From an uncultured Bacteroidota bacterium (GTDB lineage Bacteria > Bacteroidota > Bacteroidia > Chitinophagales > LD1): a stretch of DNA of 38,631 nucleotides. Under the pieces are notes generated by a model. That model worked only from the letters and a program-made list of their open reading frames with translations. It did no database searches and was not told the DNA's origin. Below, piece by piece: positions 7,706 through 16,700 of the stretch. A program made the translations under genes and the position numbers. Positions within the stretch are counted from its first letter, which is position 1. Every line of letters starts with the position of its first letter. The stretch spans positions 1 to 38,631 of the forward strand of contig CAIOTH010000016.1 in NCBI GenBank assembly GCA_903861145.1, read 5' to 3'.

Positions 7706-10700
7706 ATGAAAAACATTTTACGAGTTGTTACCCTTGTATTTATATTATCTGGATTTACAATTGTACAAGCTCAACCTGGCTGTCCTGAAGTAAATACAAC
7801 AGCCATTGTAAATATCCCATGCGGTCAAACTTGCGCTAACCTTACTGCAACGGCTTTCTCAGGTGCAACTACAACTTCCTATACTGTGGGTGCAATTACA
7901 TACGCGCCACCTTTTACTTTTAACTCAGGCACTCAGGTTCTGGTAGCAATCGACGACAGATGGTCAAGTGTAATTAACCTGCCCTTCAATTTCTGCTTTT
8001 ACGGCAATACTTTTAATAAGGCTATTGTAGGTTCAAACGGGTGTATTTCGTTTAACACAGGCAATGCAGGCCTCCTTAATAACTGGAGCATACCTGCAGG
8101 CGGTGCACCATTTACCGGCGAAACCGACATGCGTAACAGCATTATGGCCCCTTGGCAGGATTTGGACCCTACTAATGCAGGTCAAATATTTTATAATGTG
8201 GGCGGTTCGGCCCCTTGCCGTTATATGGAAGTTTCATGGTACCATTGCCCAATGTACGGCGACCCTAATAGCGTTGCTACCGGCTTTTGTACTACTTCTT
8301 ATCAGCAAACGCAAATGGCGGTTATTTACGAAACCTCAAATGCAATTGAAGTTTATATACAAGCCAAAGGCACACCGTGTACCGGTTGGAACAACGGATG
8401 GGCTATTGAAGGTTTAATGAACGGAAACGGAACCGCTGCAACAGTTGTTCCCGGAAGAAATGCTACCGTTTGGGGCCCTGTAACTAACGATGCTTACCGC
8501 TTTACCCCTGCCGGCGCACCTAACTATACTATTGCTTGGTTTAATGCCGGCGGAACTCAAATCGGAACAGGTTCTGCTATTACAGTATGTCCTCCTGCCG
8601 GTTCTACCAAATATGTAGCACAAGCTACTTATACCAATTGCGACAACTCAACAGTTGTTGTTAGCGCCAACGTTTTTGTAGGCTTATCAAATTTAAGTGT
8701 AGCCCATTCTCAAACACCTATTACTTGTTATAACGATAATAACGGCTCGGTTACAGCAACAATTAACTCAACTTCAGGCCTTATTTCTTATGGTTGGGCG
8801 CCGGGCGGTGCAGGGCAAACCACGCTTAGCAACTTGGCGGCGGGCACTTATATCTTTACCGTTACCGATTCATTAGGTTGTGTAGCACGCGATACCGAAA
8901 GGATAACTAACCCCTCTCAAATAATTTCCAGCGTTGCTAATGATACCGTTGCATCTTGTACCGGTAACACTACTAATGGCTCACTATTAGCTACTGTAAG
9001 CGGCGGTGCACCTGGCTATACTTTCCGTTGGACAGGCGGCGCTACCACAAACCCGCTTACCGGTTTGGGTATTGGTACGTATGGTGTTCGGATTACCGAT
9101 AGTCACGGTTGTAAGGATACCGCCTTCGGAACAGTTTCAGTAAAAGCCCACTTGGTTTCTCTTGGGGTTGGACAGGTTACCCCGGCCTCGTGTTTTGGAG
9201 GTAGTAACGGTCAAATTATTGCTGGCAACTTAACGGGTGGTGTAAACCCTGTAACTTTTAGTTGGTCATCGGGCACAAGCACTACCGATACTTTGCCGGG
9301 TTTAGCTGCCGGCACATATACTGTAACGGCTACCGACGCTAATGGTTGTTCGGCCAGCGCACAATATACGGTTGGCCAGGCTACGGCAATTGTTGTAACG
9401 GTGCCTAACGATACCGTCCCTTCTTGTAACTCTTTAACTAATAATGGTACCCTCACTGCTTCAGCCACTGGCGGAACTCCCGGCTATACTTATAGCTGGA
9501 CCGGTGGCACAACCACTAATCCGGTAACCGGGTTAAGTGTAGGTGCTTATACCGTAACAATAACCGATAGCCACGGTTGTACTGCAACAGGCAGCGGCAG
9601 CGTTTCGGTAAGCGTTCATCCTATAACATTTGGTCAACCTCAAATTACCAATGCCTCGTGCTTTGGTGGAACTAACGGCCAGGTTATTGCTCCTATAAAC
9701 GGCGGCTCTAATCCTATTACTTATTCATGGTCTGTGGTTAGCAGCACCACCGATACTTTATCGGGTGTTGGTGCAGGCACTTATACAGTAACAGCAACCG
9801 ATGCTAATACTTGCTCGGCAACTGCTTCGTTTACTGTTGGCCAGGCTACAGCAATTGTTGTTACTGTACCTAACGATACAGTTCAATCTTGCAGCCCTAC
9901 AACTACGCATGGCACACTTACAGCTACGGTTTCTGGCGGAACTCCCGGCTATACTTATAGCTGGACCGGTGGCTCAACCACCAACCCGGTTTCAAGCCTT
10001 GGTGTAGGTACGTACGTGGTCACGGTTACCGATAGAAATAACTGTACCGCAAGCGCAAGTGCTGCTGTTTCGGTAAGTGTTCATCCAATCACATTTAACC
10101 AGCCTCAAATTACCAATGTAACCTGTTTGGGCGGAAGCAATGGCCGCATTATTGTTACGGTTACCGGTGGTGTTAATCCTATTACCTACAACTGGTCTGT
10201 TGGTAACGGCCATACCGATACTTTGGCAAATCTTGCTGCGGGCACTTACACCGTTACGGCTATAACCGCCGATGGTTGTTCTGCAACAGCTTCATATACT
10301 ATTACCCAGCCTTTAACCGGCGTTTCTGCAACAGTGGCTAACGATACCGTTACTTCTTGTAGCGGCAACTCTAATATCGGAACTTTAATTGCAGTTGTAA
10401 CCGGTGGCACTCCGGCTTATACTTATAGCTGGACCGGTGGTTCAACTACTAATCCTATTAATAACCTTCTAGCCGGCACTTATACTGTAACCGTTCACGA
10501 TGTTTTTGGTTGCTCTGCAACTGCTTCGGGTAGTGTTGTTACACATGTTAGTTCACTGGGTATTACCGGTGTAGTAAGCAATCCTATTTGCTTCGGCCTT
10601 AAAGGACAAATTATTGTTACTGTAACCGGCGCAACACCTCCTATTACTTATAGCTGGAATCCCGGCAACAGCACAACCGATACCTTATCAGGTATTGGCG

Positions 10701-13700
10701 GCGGCGTTTATAATGTAACGGCTACTGATGCCAACGGATGTTCTATCAGTGCTTCATTCACGGTAAACCAACCAACAGCTTTAGTTGTAACCGTTCGTAA
10801 CGATACTATCATTACTTGTAGCGGTGTTACCACTGCGGGCACATTAACTGCCGGCGCAACCGGTGGCACACCTACATATACTTATAGCTGGGGAAATAAC
10901 GCTACCACAAACCCTATTACTGGGCTTGGCGCTGGCACTTATCCGGTAACAGTTACCGACTTTGTAGGTTGTACTGCAACCGGTTCAGGTTCGGTTATCG
11001 TTGTCGGCAATCCGGTAACGTTCAACGCACCTCAAATTACCGAAGCTACCTGCGCAGGTTCTTCAACCGGCCAGATTATTCTTAGCATCAGCGGAGGAAC
11101 TCCTCCAATTACATTCTCTTGGTCTGGTGGAACAACTCAAAATGATACTTTAAGAAATCTTGGTGCGGGCACATATGGTATAACGGCTACCGATGGAACA
11201 GGTTGTTCAGCAACTGCTTCTTATACAATTACACAAGGCAGTCCTATCACTTTTGGTCAACCTACAATTACTAATGTAGGTTGCACCGGTGGCAATAACG
11301 GAGCTATCACAGTTTTAGCTTCTGGTGGCAACGGTGTCTTTACTTATAGCTGGAGCAATAGTATGACAGGCAACTCCATTACCGGTTTAGCAGCAGGTGG
11401 CATATCAGTAACTGCAACCGATGGCAACGGATGCTCTGCATCGGCTCTTTTCACAATCGGCCAATCAGCGCCAATATCAATTGGCACACCAACAGTAACC
11501 GGTGTTTCTTGTACCGGTAACGACGGAACAATTTCTGTAACTGCAACCGGTGGTACTGGCACTCTTACATATCACTGGAATCCGGGTAACCATACAGGTA
11601 GCTCAATTACCGGCCTCGCTGCAGGTGGTTATACCTTAACCGTAACCGATGCAAATGGCTGTAGCGCTACTGCTTACTATATAGTGGGCCATACCGATTG
11701 CGGTTGCCCTGAAGTTATACCTGGCAGCAATAACGTAAACATACCTTGTTCTCAAACATGTGCTACCTTAACTGCAACAGCATTTAGTGCAGCACAAACA
11801 ACAAACTATACAGCAGCAGCAATAGCTTATAACCCTCCATTTGCCTACAATGTTGGAACACCAATATTGGTTGCTATTGATGACCAATGGTCTGGTGTAA
11901 TTAACCTACCGTTTACTTTCTGTTTCTGGGGTGTGGCTCACAACCAAATCGTAGTGGGTTCAAACGGCGAAGTTTCTTTCAATACCGGTAATGCTGGTGG
12001 TTTCGATAACTGGAGCATACCTGGCCCGCTGCCTCCTACGCAGGCTGACCAGCGTAACGTAATCATGGCTCCATGGCAGGATTTGGACCCTACTTATCAC
12101 GGCCATATTTATTATAACATAACAGGCACCGCACCTTGCCGTAAATTCGAGGTATCATGGGATGATGTTCCTATGTTCGGCGACTCTGGTAGCGTTGATA
12201 ACGGCTACTGCTCTCATACCCTGCATCAAACTTCAGAAATGGTGCTTTATGAAACCACTAACGCAATTGATATTTATATTCAGAAAAAAGACATCGCTTG
12301 TACCGATTTAAGCGGTGGTACTTACTGGAATGGCGGTTTGGCAATTGAAGCTATTACCGGCCCTGTCAACCAGTTTGTTGCCGTACCGGGAAGAAACGGA
12401 ACGCAATGGACAGCTGCCAACGATGCATGGAGATTTACACCATCTGGTGCACCTAACGTTACCATAGCTTGGTTCCAGGGTGGTAACCAAATTGGTACCG
12501 GCCCTTCAATAAATGTTTGTCCGTTAGTTCCTACTACTTACGTTGTTAATGCCACTTATACCGACTGTGCAAACAACCAGGTAATTGTAGGCGATAGCGT
12601 TTATGTTACACCGGGTGGTAGCTTAACAGTTAACATCGACTCTATTCACAACGTACTTTGCAATGGCGATAGCAACGGAGCTGTTTATGCTTCATACACC
12701 GATACCGGTGGCACTATTACCTCATTTGGCTGGAGCCCGGGTGGTGCAAACCAAACTTCATTGGTTGGTATACCAGCAGGTACTTATATTTTCCATGTAA
12801 CTACTTCTACAGGCTGTACTAAGTCAGATACTGTGGTGCTTACAAATCCTGCACCGGTTGTTGTAACTGTTCCTGACGATACATTTAATAGCTGTTCGGT
12901 TAATAACCTTGGCACACTTACTGCCACCGGTTCGGGTGGCACACCGGGTTACACTTACTCATGGAGTAACGGTGCTACTACTGCAACTATTACCGGCCTT
13001 ACACCCGGCACTTACCATGTTACCACTACCGATAGCCACGGCTGTACCGGTAGCGCTGTAGCAACAGTTGTTCAAATCAGCGGCAACTTAACGCTTACTT
13101 CCAGCCAGGTTAAAAATGCTACCTGCACAACAGGCGGTTCAATCATCATTGGTGTAACCGGTGGTGTAGCTCCAATTACCTACTCATGGTCGCCAAGCGA
13201 ACCTAATAATGATACTATCACCGGTTTAGCAGCAGGCACTTACACAGTTACTGCTACCGATGCCGGCGGATGTACGGTTTCAGCTTCATTCACTATCACT
13301 GCACCGGCACCGGTGTTTATTGGTGCACCGGTTATTAAGAATGTTACTTGCAATGGCTCAGCTAACGGCGGCATCATTGTTCGTGCAAGCGGCGGTACTC
13401 CTCCACTTGGTTTTACATGGGCTCCAACTGAACCTAACACCGATACCCTTACCGGCTTAGCACCTGGTTCATACTGCGTAACCGTTACCGATTCGACAGG
13501 TTGTACCGCAAGTGCTTGTTACAACATTACCCAGCCATCTCCAATAGCTAACGATTCAGTAGTTATTGATAGCGTTACTTGTACCACAGGTGGTTCAGTA
13601 TTTGTTTACGATACGGGAGGCATTGCACCTTTAACCTATTCATGGTCTAACGGTTCAACTACCGATTCAATTACCAATGTAGGAGCAGGCACCTATACAC

Positions 13701-16700
13701 TTACTGTTACAGATGCACACGGATGTAGCATTACTGCATCTTATGTAGTACCTACGGCAGCGGGTGCAATCGTATTTGGCCCTCCTGTAATTGTAAATAC
13801 TTCATGTAACGGCGATAGCACCGGTAGCATTACAGTTACTGCTACAGGCGGCGGTGGCACTATTACTTACAGTTGGAGCAACGGTGCTACAACTGCAACT
13901 ATATCAGGTTTACCTGCCGGTACTTATACCGTTACGGCGTCCGATAACATCAGTTGTACCGCAACTGCTTCTTATACAATCATTCAACCCGTTGCTATTG
14001 CGTTTGGCAATGCAATTATCGATAGCGCTTCATGTAATGGCGCAAGCGATGGTAGCATTATCGTAACGGCTACAGGCGGGGTTAATCCTATAACTTATGC
14101 CTGGTCTAATAACATGACAGGCGATACCATCACAGGCTTAGCTGCAGGTGTTTACTGTGTTGTTGCTACGGATAGCGTTGGCTGCTCTGCAAGCATTTGC
14201 TATGGCGTTAGCGAGCCTGCACCTATCGTGGTTGATAGCGCAGTTATTACGCCGGTATCTTGTACTGCATCTGGCAAGGTTGTTATTTACCCTTCGGGCG
14301 GAACAGCTCCTTATACTTATAGCTGGACTACCGGCTCAACCGGCGACAGCACTATAGTTGCTCAGTCTGGAACAGTAACAGTAACTATTACAGATGCACA
14401 CCATTGCACTGGCACAGCAAGCTATACATTAAACGCTGGTGTGGGTGCTGTTAGAATTGATAGCGCTGCTATTACCAACGTAAGCTGTAATGGCGGAAAT
14501 AACGGTGGTATCATTGTATACGCAAGCGATAGCCTCGGCGGTCCTATAACTTATGTTTGGAACAACCAATCTACCAGCGATACTTTAACTGGTCTTTCAA
14601 TCGGCACTTACACAATTACTGCTACAGATTCATCAGGTTGTTCAGTAACTGCTTCTTACAACATCACTCAACCAAACGCAATAACTTTTGGTACACCGGT
14701 AATTGTTTCTCCGGCTTGTAACGGAAACAACAACGGCAGCATTACTGTTACCGCAACCGGTGGCACAGGAACTATTACTTATAGCTGGACCGGTGGTGTT
14801 CTAGGCGCAACCGATACCGCCCTTGTAGCAGGAACATACACAGTTACAGCAACCGATTCATTGGGTTGCTCAGCAACTGCTTCATACACTGTAACTCAAC
14901 CACAGCCAGTAACTTTTGGTAACTCAATAGTTGATAGCATTACGTGTAATGGTGCCGGCAACGGTAGCATCACAGTAGTGGGTAATGGTGGAACAGGTTC
15001 ATTTACTTATGCTTGGAGTAATCAATTAACCGGAGCCACTATATCAGGCCTTTCAGCCGGCCAATACTGTGTAACTGCAACCGATAGCCTTGGCTGTTCT
15101 GCAAGCACATGCTTTACACTCACCGATCCTCCTTTGCTAACTATCGATTCAGCACATGTTACTGAAGCTACCTGCGTATTGGGTGGAACGGTAGTTGTTT
15201 ATGCAAGCGGCGGAACCGGTGCATTAACTTATAGCTGGTCATCAAGCGCTTCAGTAATCGATTCAGCAGGTGGCCTTGCAGGCGGACCAATAACAGTAAC
15301 TGTTACCGATTCAAGAGGCTGCACTGTAACTGCAACTTATACAGTTCCTTCAGCTCCTAACACGGTGGTTATTGATTCTGCAACTATTGTAAACGTAACT
15401 TGTAACAGTGGAAACACCGGAAGCATAACCGTTTACGCAAGCGGTGGCACCGGTTCGTTACATTATGTATGGAACCCTAACGTTGGCTCTACTTCAACCG
15501 TTACCGGTTTAGCTGCTGGCAGCTACGGTGTGGTTGTTACCGATAGCCTTGGCTGTTCGGCAAGCGCAACATACAACGTAACTCAACCTAACCCGCTAGT
15601 AGTTACAAACGCCAATATACACGCAGCAAGCTGTGTTGTTGGTGGAACAATTGTGATTACTGTTGGTGGCGGAACTACTCCTTATACTTATAGCTGGTCA
15701 GTTAGCAATTCAACAACCGATTCTGTTGGCGGCCTTTCAGGCGGTCAGTCTATTACAGTAACAGTTACCGATAGCAATAGCTGTAGCTTAACAGCAACGT
15801 ATGTTATACCTAACCTGCCTAACAGCGTGGTTATCGACTCGGCTAACGTAACCAACATTTCATGTAACGGCTTAACTGACGGTCACATCACTGTATATGC
15901 AAGCGGTGGCGTTGGTACACTTACTTATTCATGGAGTCCAAGCGGAACAACTAATACCATAACCGGTCTTGGTGTTGGCACTTACTCAATTACTATAACC
16001 GATAGCCTTGGTTGCACGGCAAGCGCTCAATACAACATAAGCCAACCGGCTGTATTAACCATAACAAACGACGTTATTACCTCAGCAACTTGTGCAAAAG
16101 GTGGTACCATACTTCTTACGGTTACCGGTGGCACAACACCATACGTATTTAGCTGGAGTCCTGGTAGCTCTGTTGTAGATTCAGTAACCAACCTTGCAGG
16201 TGGTGTTGTTAACGTAACCGTTACCGACCACAATGGTTGCAGCACTACAGCAACATACACAGTACCGGTAATACCTAATACGGTTTCAATAGATTCAGAC
16301 CATATAACCAACGAACTTTGCCATGGTGGCAATAACGGTAGCATTGCCGTATTTGCAAGCGGCGGCAACGGCACACTTGGATATACCTGGACACCTACTG
16401 AGCCAAGCTCTTCAAGCATAAGCTCGTTGCCTGCAGGCAGCTATACAGTTACTGTAACCGATAGCCTTGGTTGTACAGCTACTGCAACGTATGCTGTAAC
16501 CCAACCTACTGCACTTAACATCGATAGCCTTGTTATGACACAGGTAACTTGTACCAATCAAGGTTCGTTAGATGTTTATGTTTCAGGTGGTACACCTGGA
16601 TATACTTATAGCTGGACCGGTGGTGCTACTACCGACTCAATAGGTGGTCTTAACGCGGGAACTTATAATGTTACTATTACTGATGCTCATGGTTGTTCAA

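Noticed and set aside
16027-16419. Open frame of 130 codons on the minus strand inside the giant gene, plus several similar ones of 60-85 codons.
   Set aside because: They are low-complexity V/P/A/T-rich readings antisense to the repeats and are explained by the biased composition of the real gene.
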